DNA of 33,754 nt from positions 1 through 33,754 of the IMG/VR virus record IMGVR_UViG_3300005529_000075. One strand, 5' to 3'. This DNA comes from a virus. This document shows, piece after piece, positions 22,567 through 30,700 of the stretch (position 1 is its first letter; each line of letters starts with the position of its first letter). Position numbers and translations under genes: made by a program. The notes below the pieces were generated by a model. That model was given only the letters and a program-made list of their open reading frames with translations. It was not told the DNA's origin and did no database searches.

Positions 22567-22737
22567 GCAGTCGGTAACGCTTTCGGGGGCACGCATCCCG
22601 GCCTTTCGAGGCAATCACGGTAGAGCGGAAGCCGAGTGCAGTTTCAAGCCATTTGCCGCTAAACAGTTCGGCAGAGCGAAGCCGTCCGGCACCCGCCGGG
22701 AACCGCAGCGGAATGAGTCCCCAACTTTTGAGGCAAT
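22567..22737 (+). promoter_or_regulatory. Long capsid leader with duplicated RBS context and hairpin
   Basis: This leader of about 170 nt carries no gene. CTTTCGAGGCAAT (22603-22615) repeats as CTTTTGAGGCAAT (22725-22737). The second is the actual capsid ribosome-binding site followed by ATG, while the first is followed by CACGG. AGAGCGGAAGCCG (22622-22634) repeats as AGAGCGAAGCCG (22673-22684). A small hairpin CCGGC-ACCC-GCCGG lies at 22686-22699. A structured leader could tune capsid mRNA stability or translation. Confidence 0.5.
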
Positions 22738-24033
22738 ATGGCAGCTCCCAGCACTCTTGCACAAACCACAGCCCTGATGTACGAGCGCGTGCGCTCGAAA
22801 ATCTCTTTGCTCTATCCCCGCGAATCCACCTTCGGCGACATCATTGAACGAATTGAAAACGACCTGGTTTCCTCGCGTGCCATGCGCCTGCCGGTGCAGA
22901 TGTTTGCCGGTTCACAGCACGCACAAACGACCTTCGCCGGTTCCGATCTCGGCGTAGGCACCGCGACCAATTATCAGGTGTTCCAAACCACGCCTATCGG
23001 ATTCGTGCAGGCAACTAGCTGGTCGCTTGACTCTCAGTTCACCACTGAGAGCGGCGAGCAGGCCGTGGACAGCTTCGTCAAGCGCGAACTGAAAAACGCG
23101 CTGGCCGAGTTTGCCTGCTATCAGGATGTGGTGGCTCAGGGCGATTCGAGCGGCACCATTGACAGCGTTCTGGCAACTGCCTCCAGCCCGAATATTCTGT
23201 ATGTCAACAACCCGTCGAAATTCCGCGACAACGGCCTCTATCTCGTGTTCTCGGCCCTGGGCGGAACCAACCGCGGCACGGTGCAGGTGCTTTCCGTGGA
23301 TGCTCTTGCGGGAGCCCTGTACATCGGCACGGGCGGCACAGTGACCTTCGGCAACATCATTGCCGGAGACTTGCTGCTCATCAACGGCGCCCCGGGAACC
23401 TCGACCAACACTTCAATCAATGGCTTGGCTTACATCCAGGCCGACCCGGGCAACACCGGAACGTATGCCGGACTCACCCGGTCATCGTTCCCCGGCAAGC
23501 TCCGTACCCCGCACGTCGCTGCCAACGGCGCTGCGCTAACCGCAGAGATGGGCCGTACCGCCATCCAGAAGATGCGGCTGCGCAACGGTGCCGAGTCTGA
23601 CGCTGATTTCACCTGGTACATGGGCCTCGACCAGGAGCAGAACGTCGAAGCCATCAGCTTGCAGACGCAGAGCGTCATCATTAATCAGGTTACCGGCTCA
23701 AACTCGGTTGATCCGATCAAATATGACGCCCCCAAAACCTTCGTCGGGCGCAAGATGAAAGTCTCGGCGACGGCGACTCCGGGCCGCATTGACGGCATCC
23801 AGACGAACCACTGGGTCAAGTCCTCGGTGCTCCCGGGCGGCGGCGATCCCCAAGTGCTCGCGTGGTCAGGCGTCAGCGAGTGGCCGATGTACGGCGCTTC
23901 GGGCGGTCTCGCTGCCGCGACGTTGACGTACCTCATCAACTTCTGGCAGATGATCTCCGACAACCCGGCTGCCGGCGTGTACGTTGACGGTCTGCCGATT
24001 CCCTCTGCGCTCCCGCTGGGCGTGAATAACTAA
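22738..24033 (+). CDS. Major capsid protein (HK97 fold, SU10-type)
   Basis: This 431-aa protein is expected to be the shell subunit of the phage head. It resembles the family of long capsid proteins typified by phage SU10 (DUF5309): N-terminal ALMYERVRSKISLLYPRES and FGDIIERIENDLVSSRAM, WSLDSQFTTESGEQAVDSF in the middle, then a beta-rich inserted domain (about 155-255) and a conserved helix-plus-strand core, with GRTAIQKMRLRNGAESD and DFTWYMGLDQEQNVEAISL. It has its own leader, ribosome-binding site GAGG and downstream terminator, as expected for the most abundant late product. The family assignment is from remembered patterns; the capsid role is well supported by context. Confidence 0.82.
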   Translation: MAAPSTLAQTTALMYERVRSKISLLYPRESTFGDIIERIENDLVSSRAMRLPVQMFAGSQHAQTTFAGSDLGVGTATNYQVFQTTPIGFVQATSWSLDSQFTTESGEQAVDSFVKRELKNALAEFACYQDVVAQGDSSGTIDSVLATASSPNILYVNNPSKFRDNGLYLVFSALGGTNRGTVQVLSVDALAGALYIGTGGTVTFGNIIAGDLLLINGAPGTSTNTSINGLAYIQADPGNTGTYAGLTRSSFPGKLRTPHVAANGAALTAEMGRTAIQKMRLRNGAESDADFTWYMGLDQEQNVEAISLQTQSVIINQVTGSNSVDPIKYDAPKTFVGRKMKVSATATPGRIDGIQTNHWVKSSVLPGGGDPQVLAWSGVSEWPMYGASGGLAAATLTYLINFWQMISDNPAAGVYVDGLPIPSALPLGVNN

Positions 24034-24050
24034 TCACGACTCACCTACTA

Positions 24051-24085
24051 AGGCCCTGTCGAACCTGACGGGGCCTTTGCCTTTC
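24051..24085 (+). terminator. Intrinsic terminator after the capsid gene
   Basis: AGGCCCTGTC (24051-24060), loop GAACCT and GACGGGGCCT (24067-24076) form a 10-bp stem with one G-U pair, followed by a T-rich tail (TTGCCTTTCC). It lies 17 nt after the capsid stop and right before late element 6, separating the two units. Confidence 0.8.
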
Positions 24086-24103
24086 CTGAGTATCTTTTTG
24101 ATG
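24086..24103 (+). promoter_or_regulatory. Repeated late element 6 (CTGAGTATCTT)
   Basis: CTGAGTATCTT (24086-24096) is the most divergent copy (two changes: positions 3 and 4 of the core). It sits directly after the capsid terminator and is followed by TTTGATGTG. It would restart transcription for the zinc-ribbon and fibre genes. Confidence 0.55.
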
Positions 24104-24264
24104 TGAGCCACGAGCCTAGCGAGCTGGAAACTTTCCGCCGCACGGTGCGTTGCGCGATATGTCAGGGGGAGCCTTTCAAGGCTCAGCATCTCGCGTTTTG
24201 GGTTTTTCTCAGGCTGGGCTACGACAAGAGCGTGCAGGCTTACTGCCCGAAGTGCTGGATATGA
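24103..24264 (+). CDS. Short zinc-ribbon protein, 53 aa
   Basis: GTG 24103 opens a 53-aa frame ending TGA 24262-24264, overlapping the next ATG by four bases. The product has two CxxC pairs (C17, C20 in RCAIC; C48, C51 in YCPKC), the mark of a compact zinc ribbon, with a hydrophobic aromatic stretch between (AQHLAFWVFLRLGY). There is no clear ribosome-binding site and the start abuts late element 6, so translation may be leaderless or the start may lie differently. The cysteine pairs and the coupled overlap make it likely to be real. The function is unknown. Confidence 0.5.
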   Translation: MSHEPSELETFRRTVRCAICQGEPFKAQHLAFWVFLRLGYDKSVQAYCPKCWI

Positions 24265-24965
24265 AGCAATACGACCGCCCCACACCCGAGTTCTGCTCCC
24301 GAATGCTCGCCAAATTTGGGCAGAATCCCTACGGCGAGAACATCTACCGCATCGTCTGGTCAGAAACCCAGTTTGAGTTTGTGGGCGGCACGTGGGAAGA
24401 CCATTTACGGCCCGATGAAGGTTCTCATCTGGTGCTCGAAGGCAAGTTCCTGCGTGAGTCGAACCCCACGATTGCGACCCGGGCCGAGTATCGGAGAGTT
24501 CCGAAGTACCCGGGCGTGCAGCGCTGGATTCTGGAGAAGTGGCTGCCGCCTTCCTGTTCCCGCTCCCGCTGGTACGAGCTTTACACGGAATCCACTTCCG
24601 GCCTGTGTTACCTCGGGCCGTACATGGAATGTGGCGACTTCCATCACTGCTACCGATTGGAACGTCTTGGGAAGTTTATGCCGCTCACGCTGGCCGTGGT
24701 CGAGTATTACTCCCGGCTCATTGAGTACGGCAGGGAATATACCGATGCCCAGCGCAAGCAGGCGCAAGAGGAAAGAATTGCCCGCGAAAAGCGAGCATGG
24801 GAAACGCGATTCGACGCGATCTTCGATGACGCTCAGCCTGCCTTCGGAGTGGACAAGTCACTGAATGTTTCTCCGAATCGCGTGCGGCCGGAAGATGTGA
24901 AGTTCGGGGATGTAAACAAGTTGCCCGCCTGGGTGCCTCGACAGGCTGGGTTCAGGCAGATATAG
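24261..24965 (+). CDS. Hypothetical virion-region protein
   Basis: The 234-aa protein is counted from ATG 24261, coupled by overlap to the zinc-ribbon ORF. The same frame is open upstream to 24150, but that part is shadow sequence of the previous gene. The first 150 residues are mixed with many Trp/Tyr and Arg (FGQNPYGENIYRIVWSETQ, KYPGVQRWILEKWLPPSCSR). Residues 165-200 are a charged helix (AQRKQAQEERIAREKRAWE), and the tail is Pro-rich. I recall similar proteins near head-tail genes in unclassified phages but no defined function. Confidence 0.62.
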   Translation: MKQYDRPTPEFCSRMLAKFGQNPYGENIYRIVWSETQFEFVGGTWEDHLRPDEGSHLVLEGKFLRESNPTIATRAEYRRVPKYPGVQRWILEKWLPPSCSRSRWYELYTESTSGLCYLGPYMECGDFHHCYRLERLGKFMPLTLAVVEYYSRLIEYGREYTDAQRKQAQEERIAREKRAWETRFDAIFDDAQPAFGVDKSLNVSPNRVRPEDVKFGDVNKLPAWVPRQAGFRQI

Positions 24966-24966
24966 G

Positions 24967-26193
24967 ATGGCTCTACCTCGTTACGATGGTGCGGTTTTCG
25001 ACAATGTTCCCCGCCCGGTGCCGGGAGCGCTCATCTACGTCTATCTCCAGCCCACAAGCCCCAGTCCCATCACTCCGCAGAACTGGAATCCTGCGACAGC
25101 CTCTCCGCTGGCGACGATCTATCAGGACAATGGTGGCATCACCCCGCTCGCCAATCCCTTTGCCGCGGATGGCACGGGAAACTACTTCTTCTATGCCGCT
25201 GCGAATACTTACACGATTGTGCTCTCGGGCGGAACCCTAGCCCAGCCTGTTGTTCTGATAGATCAGGCGCTCGGCACGGGCATTGTAGGCATCACGCTCG
25301 AGCACAACGGCGTTCCCAACTCGACTCAGAGCCTCTTGAACCTCCAGCAGGGGTCAAATATCACCGTCTCCGAGTCTGCCGGGACAGTGACCATTGCCAG
25401 CAGCGCCTCTCCAATCACGCTACAAACAAATGGCGTCAACAATCCCAGCCAAACGACTCTCAACCTCCAGCAAGGCTCAAACATCACCCTGGCCGCCTCT
25501 GGGGGTACGGTAACGATCACGGGCGCCGCAGGAGCGACGTTCAAGACGAACGGCACCACCAACACGGTGCAGAACATCCTGAACCTCATCGCCGGGTCGA
25601 ACATGACCCTGACCGCCGATGGCTCTGGGGGCGTGACTTTCGTAGCTGCGACTCCAGTCTTTGAAGTCAACGGCACCAACTTAACTACTCAGACTCCGGT
25701 CAATTTTCAGAGCACTTCAAACATCACGGTCTCGAATCCCTCGGCAGGCAACGTCTCGTTCACTCTGTCGAACATCACCGATGCAATCAAGGTAGTGCAG
25801 ACCACGCTCTCTTCGGCCCAGTTGCTTGCCCTGAAAACGACCCCCGTGCAATTACTGGCGGCGCCGGGAGCGAACCTGCAATACGTCATTCAGCGGGTCG
25901 CTCTGGAGTTCGTTCCCAACACCACGCCCTATGCCACGGTGAGCACAGCCGACATCTCCGTGTACACCGATACCACGCAAGCCTCGGCATTCAAGGGAGA
26001 TTCCACGGGGCTGCTCGACCAGAGCGCGAAAACCTATGAGCTGGTAGCGGCGACCACGACGAAGTTCTTTACCACAGACGCTCATTCGACCAATCAGCCG
26101 CTCATGGTAGCGAATGTGGCAGCCTCAAATTACACCGCGGGCAATGGCACCTGCGTTGTCACGGTTTATTACACCACGATGGCGACCACCTAA
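24967..26193 (+). CDS. Putative tail fibre with four 40-residue repeats
   Basis: The 408-aa protein has a globular N-terminal domain (1-105) beginning LPRYDGAVFDNVPRPVPGA, typical of the base of virion fibres. Residues 111-270 are four exact 40-residue repeats of the type (L/F)xxNGxxNxxQxxLNLQxGSNITxxxxxGTVTI. The C-terminal domain (about 271-408) is beta-rich and ends VVTVYYTTMATT. Repeated 'NG..QxLNxxxGSNITV..GTVTI' beta units are a known fibre shaft pattern. The likely function is adsorption or attachment to the capsid vertex or tail. The GTVTI repeats look like a trimeric shaft. The ATG lies one base after the preceding stop, and the stop overlaps the next start. Confidence 0.72.
   Translation: MALPRYDGAVFDNVPRPVPGALIYVYLQPTSPSPITPQNWNPATASPLATIYQDNGGITPLANPFAADGTGNYFFYAAANTYTIVLSGGTLAQPVVLIDQALGTGIVGITLEHNGVPNSTQSLLNLQQGSNITVSESAGTVTIASSASPITLQTNGVNNPSQTTLNLQQGSNITLAASGGTVTITGAAGATFKTNGTTNTVQNILNLIAGSNMTLTADGSGGVTFVAATPVFEVNGTNLTTQTPVNFQSTSNITVSNPSAGNVSFTLSNITDAIKVVQTTLSSAQLLALKTTPVQLLAAPGANLQYVIQRVALEFVPNTTPYATVSTADISVYTDTTQASAFKGDSTGLLDQSAKTYELVAATTTKFFTTDAHSTNQPLMVANVAASNYTAGNGTCVVTVYYTTMATT
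25297..25776 (+). repeat. Four 120-bp in-frame repeats in the fibre gene
   Basis: Four consecutive 120-bp units (25297-25416, 25417-25536, 25537-25656, 25657-25776) each encode 40 residues with the conserved pattern NG...Q..LN....SN(I/M)T. The units are diverged at the DNA level, so the duplication is old, yet the period is exactly 40 residues throughout. Confidence 0.8.
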
Positions 26194-26972
26194 TGCCCAA
26201 TGTTCCTACCAGCATCGGCGAAGGTCAGGCATACGACAATGCCGAATATGTCCTGAATCAGGTTCGCGCCATCATTAACGATGTGATGGAGAACTCCGCA
26301 GGCGACATCTTCACCGATGACTGGCCTGCGACCTGGGTATATCTCAATCAGGCCAAGAGGATTGTCGAGCACGAGCTGGCGAACAACGGCGTCGAGTTCA
26401 ATATCAAAGAAACCGTGATGACGAACTTCCTGCCCTGTGCCTCTCCAGATCCTACGGTGCAGGTGTGGGTGTCACAGTCGGGGTACTTTGACGGGGCAAC
26501 GAACTACCAGAATCCCCAGTTGCCCGGCGACCTGATTATCCCTTTGAGACTATGGGAACGGTTTTCGGGCACGCAAAACCAGTTCTGCCAGATCACCCCC
26601 GCGAAAGACGGCATTGACGGCTACGTGTCTCACACTCAGCAATTCAGGCTCTACGACTGGCGTACTGACGCGATCTACTTCCCCGGCGCCCAAGCTACAA
26701 ACGATGTTCGTATGCGTTACGTCAGCTACTCCCCGGAGCTTACCGGGCCAACCTCGGTAGTTCCTTTTCGGCGCTCTGCCATTGCCATTGCCTTTATGAC
26801 CGCGTGGTGCTTCTCCGTGCCCCGTGGCAGCGTCCAAGCCCAGACCTTGCTTGAGATGGCAAAGAACGAAATTGACCAGATTGTCTCAAGCACGGTGCGC
26901 AGAAAACAGCGGCGTGGAAGCTCTCGCCGACCCTATGGCGGCTCGGGCTGGGACGTAGGCCCTCGGTTCTAA
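26193..26972 (+). CDS. Putative head-tail connector or adaptor protein
   Basis: In this 259-aa protein the N-terminal helical part (AEYVLNQVRAIINDV, WVYLNQAKRIVEHELANNGVEF) matches the shape of head-tail adaptor proteins, which dock on the portal. A beta part follows (QVWVSQSGYFDGA, LRLWERFSG, TQQFRLYDWR), then a helix (AQTLLEMAKNEIDQIVSS) and a basic C-terminus (RRKQRRGSSRRPYGG). Its place after the capsid and fibre genes and before the large tail gene suits an adaptor, but the identification is from layout and secondary-structure impression. The stop codon is immediately followed by late element 7. Confidence 0.55.
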   Translation: MPNVPTSIGEGQAYDNAEYVLNQVRAIINDVMENSAGDIFTDDWPATWVYLNQAKRIVEHELANNGVEFNIKETVMTNFLPCASPDPTVQVWVSQSGYFDGATNYQNPQLPGDLIIPLRLWERFSGTQNQFCQITPAKDGIDGYVSHTQQFRLYDWRTDAIYFPGAQATNDVRMRYVSYSPELTGPTSVVPFRRSAIAIAFMTAWCFSVPRGSVQAQTLLEMAKNEIDQIVSSTVRRKQRRGSSRRPYGGSGWDVGPRF

Positions 26973-26992
26973 CTCGGTATCTTCTTTATAAG
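26973..26992 (+). promoter_or_regulatory. Repeated late element 7 (CTCGGTATCTT)
   Basis: CTCGGTATCTT (26973-26983) begins at the base right after the preceding stop codon, followed by CTTTATAAG. The ATG at 27022 is 49 nt downstream with GGGGAGGAC as ribosome-binding site. A near-direct repeat ATCCGGG(G) lies in the leader. Confidence 0.65.
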
Positions 26993-27021
26993 CATCCGGG
27001 CGGTATCCGGGGAGGACACTA

Positions 27022-27654
27022 ATGCCTGTTTCAGTAATCACCGTCACACCGCAGTCGTCACCTATCGGCGGGTCAACTATTGACCAGAGCCTGATTTACT
27101 ACTACTTCAAGCTGGCTGTCGCTGCGGGCAACTACCAGCCCGGAGGCATCCCGTTCAGCATGGGAGGGCAAGTCTTCGCTCCTGGCGGGCCTGTCAACGT
27201 CTCCATCACCAGCATTTCATCTCCGGCACAGGGGAAGTACAGCTACATCTACAACCCCAATGCCTACAACGTCTCGGTGATTACCAACCTCGCGTTGACC
27301 TCGAACGTGGTCACACTCACGGCAAACAATAATTTGGTGGCCACGGGCGGGCAGACGATTCAGTTGAACGGCCTGACCACGAGCACGTTCCTGAACGGAG
27401 TCACGGCGGTTGTAACCTCGGCTACGGCAACGTCCATCGTCTTCCCGTACACCCACGCAAACGTCTCGTCCGGGGCAGAAACGGGCACCGCGTCACTCGT
27501 AGTCCAGACCCTGCCAAGCGTGATTCTCGCCTCACCGACTCCGACCACGGGCGCGTTGCAAGCCTTCACGGGCGGTTCCGAGCACTCGACGGGCGCGACC
27601 GATGCAAAGATTGTCGCTGACACGATTCAGTGCATTGCCACGTTCCAGCGATAA
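27022..27654 (+). CDS. Putative virion protein with shared beta module
   Basis: The 210-aa protein has a distinct N-terminal 85 residues with hydrophobic strands (LIYYYFKLAVAAG). Residues 88-160 contain the module SNVVTLTA...GGQTIQLNGL...FLNGVTAVVTSATATSI...THANVSSGAETG, the same arrangement as in the protein at 6270. The C-terminal 50 residues are short strands. It has no catalytic or cysteine motif. It is located just before the large tail protein, so a tail accessory, stopper or fibre-base role is possible. No family is recognised. GGGGAGGAC precedes the ATG. Confidence 0.6.
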   Translation: MPVSVITVTPQSSPIGGSTIDQSLIYYYFKLAVAAGNYQPGGIPFSMGGQVFAPGGPVNVSITSISSPAQGKYSYIYNPNAYNVSVITNLALTSNVVTLTANNNLVATGGQTIQLNGLTTSTFLNGVTAVVTSATATSIVFPYTHANVSSGAETGTASLVVQTLPSVILASPTPTTGALQAFTGGSEHSTGATDAKIVADTIQCIATFQR

Positions 27655-27661
27655 GTTCATC

Positions 27662-27690
27662 CGGGGCTGCTTACCTTTGCGGCAGCCCCG
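27662..27690 (+). terminator. Hairpin between two tail genes, possible terminator or attenuator
   Basis: CGGGGCTGC (27662-27670) and GCAGCCCCG (27682-27690) form a 9-bp perfect stem with an 11-nt loop. No T tract follows, so it is not a clear intrinsic terminator. It lies 27 nt before the TTG start of the 1443-aa protein and could reduce read-through or protect mRNA ends. Confidence 0.55.
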
Positions 27691-27716
27691 CGTAACTCCT
27701 TCAGCGAGGTGAAGGA

Positions 27717-30700
27717 TTGTCGTTCAATTCGACTGGCTCCTCTCAAATTCCGTGGTCGCTGTTCGGGGGCCTCGACACCGAACTAGCCAGCCCTACGGTT
27801 CCCGAAGGACTGTCCCCAGACTGTCAGGATGTAGCCTTCATTCCCGGCCAAGTTGCTACCCGGCCCGGAGTGCAGCGACTTTTTGGTAGCCCTTTTGGGA
27901 CGATGGGAGTCACTTACGCCAAGACCTTTGTCCAGCCTGACGAGGAATCGGTCAACCTCTTTCTCGACTCGCTGGGCACCATGCGGATTCAGGACGTAGA
28001 TACCACGCCTGACAGCTATGCGACTCTCTTCAGCGTGGTTCCTAACACTTATGCATCGTCAGTCACCACCTTTGGCCGCGAGTACATGGCGTTTCACGAT
28101 GGGCAGAAAGCCAAAGACATCCCCCGGCAATACGATCCGAGCTTAGGCGTTCGGAGAATCACGCAGGATGGCCCAGCCTGCGGCCCAGGGAGTCTCACCG
28201 CTGCTGACGCTCCTGTAGTCACCATCCCGATCTCGACCATCGTTCCTAAAGGCCCGAAGACGATTCTGACGGCCGTCAATAACTCTGGCGTGGTGACGAT
28301 CACCACAGCTACGAATCACGGGCTGAACGTAGGCGACTCGGCACTCATTCAGGGCGTCTCTCAATATCAGTACAACGGCAACATCATCGTTGCCACGGTG
28401 CCTACTCTTACCAGCATCACCTATAACGCTATCGGCTCGGGCTGGCCTCCAGGCAGCGGTGGGCAGATCATCCCTCTGGAAGTGACGGTGACGACGACTA
28501 TCCCGCACGGGCTGATCTCGGGCGAGACCATCGTCATCACGGGCGATTCAGACAAGAACTACGACAACAGCACCACGCAGAGTCTCGTAGTCACGCTGGC
28601 TACGAATACCGTCTGCAACTTCTACAACGGGACCAATGCCGGGGCTTTCAGCCTGTTCTTTCCGGCAACTAATCCGCTCGCCACTTTCAGCTTTTTCGGC
28701 GACGACACGATCATGTTTAACCCCCAGAGTGAGTATCTGGGCGACATCCTGCCGGGTGTAGGAGCCTTTAATCACGGTGACTCTCTAGACCACAATCACC
28801 CGATGCAGGTGTGGGGCACGAATCCGCAAGGCTCGGCAGACGGGAATACTCAGGTCATCTGGGGCAACGCTAACTACAACTGGCAGATGACGGTTGTAGG
28901 CAACATTTCTTTCCCGGCGGCAGGGACGTACTACTTCAAAACGGTTCACGATGACGGTGCCTTCATCGGCATGGGCGGAGGCATTACCCATGTCAGCGGG
29001 CCGATGAATAACCCGGAAGGGCAGACGGTAACGGCTCAAGAAGGGCTGGCGGTTGTTTACGCGAACAACTCTAGTACCAGCTTCGCCGGCGTCAACGTCT
29101 TCAATGACACTTTCGCCGTCTCGGTTCCTGCTCCGGGCACGTATCCCTTCGAAATTGATTATTCGAACTGGGAAGACAAGCAGATTCTGACTCTGCAATG
29201 GTCTTCAGACGGCATCAACTTCAATACCCTGGTGCCCGGGAACCCGGCTTTCAATACCCCGCCAACCTGGACGGTAAAGAACGTCACTGGCACCCAGACT
29301 TTTACCTTTCTAGCTGTCTATGCCGTGGGTGAAGGGTTTGGGGGCATCATCACCGTGGGAGGCTTAGTCTCTCCCGGAACACATAAGCTCTGTGTCAGCT
29401 TTCAGACGGACACCGATTTCATTACCAAGCCCTGTCCTGCCGTCTCGTGGACATCGGCGGGCAGTAAGCGAGTCGTGGTCACAGGTCTGCCCATAGGGCC
29501 GCCCAATGTCAAAGCTCGCATCTGTCATTTCACAGGCGCCGGGGGAGGGAACTTTTTCTATATCCCGGTCCCTGCGTTAGATCCCGCGACGGGACAACAG
29601 ATCAGTACCTCGACGGTAGTCAATGACAACACCAGCACCACAGCCACCTTCGATTTCTCCGACAACACACTATTCTCAGGAATAGCAATAGACATTACCG
29701 GGAACAATCTTTTCAACCTGATTACGCTCGGACCTTGCGCCGGAGTCTTCGCCTACTCAAATCGGCTCTCCGTCTGGGGCGACACCAACAAGATTAACAA
29801 TCTGCTCAACATGGGGTTTGAGGGCGGAACCTCAACGCCCGGAGGGGCAATCCCGCTCGGCTGGACGGTTGGGTCAAACGGAACCCTGGTCAACGCGGGA
29901 GACTTTGAATTTGCCTGGAGGATTACGGGCATTGGAACGCCCAACATCACAGGGCTTTTGACCCAGCCCGCCTACCAGGATGACGTGTTCGTCCCCATTC
30001 TGACGCCCAACACGCTGTACACGTTTGAGATGTTCGCCTATTGCTCGGCAGCTCAAATGACGGGGCAGATTCTGGTTGACCTGTACAGCCCCACACAAGG
30101 TCTATTGGCGCGAGCCACGATCAACGCCTCAAGCATCGGAGTCGGAAGTTCTAACGGTTCTTTCGTCTCGGGCAACTTCTCGCAAGCAACTCCAGCCACG
30201 ATTCCGAGCGACGTGGTGCTCAATATCTATGGTTTCAACCTGCCGCTCAATCAGACAGTCACGATTGACGAGATGATGATGGTCTATACCTCGGAGCCTG
30301 TCTCTCCGGGGCAGGCACGATTCAGCTACGCCTTTAATCCTGAGAGCTTCGATGGCGTAACAGGTCTCTACGCAGTCGAGTATTCCGAGCCGCTGATGAG
30401 TCAGAAGATCATCCGCGACAACCTCTACACCCTGTCAGCAAACCATCTGAGCAGGACTACCGACAACGGGGTAGGGGAGCCGATCACGTGGACGAACTAC
30501 ACCGTCTCGGACATTGCCGGGGGCATGAGTGTCCGTTCTTTCGATGTGGGTGAGGGCTGGGGCATCTTCGCGGCTGAGTCGGGAGCCTACGTCTTTTCAG
30601 GTGGAGAACCACAAAAAATCTCGCAGGAAATTCAGACGCTTTGGAACTCGATTGATCCGGAACTTCGTCACCATGTCTGGGTGAAGAATGACCCGATTAA

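Noticed and set aside
22144-22623. 159-codon + strand frame over the zinc-ribbon head gene
   Set aside because: It is an alternative frame of the 21731-22546 gene, with Arg-rich content and no start signal.
26755-26773. CTCGGTAGTTCCTTTTCGG inside the connector gene as another late element
   Set aside because: Only the first seven bases match, it lies mid-gene, and the invariant CTT does not follow; taken as chance.
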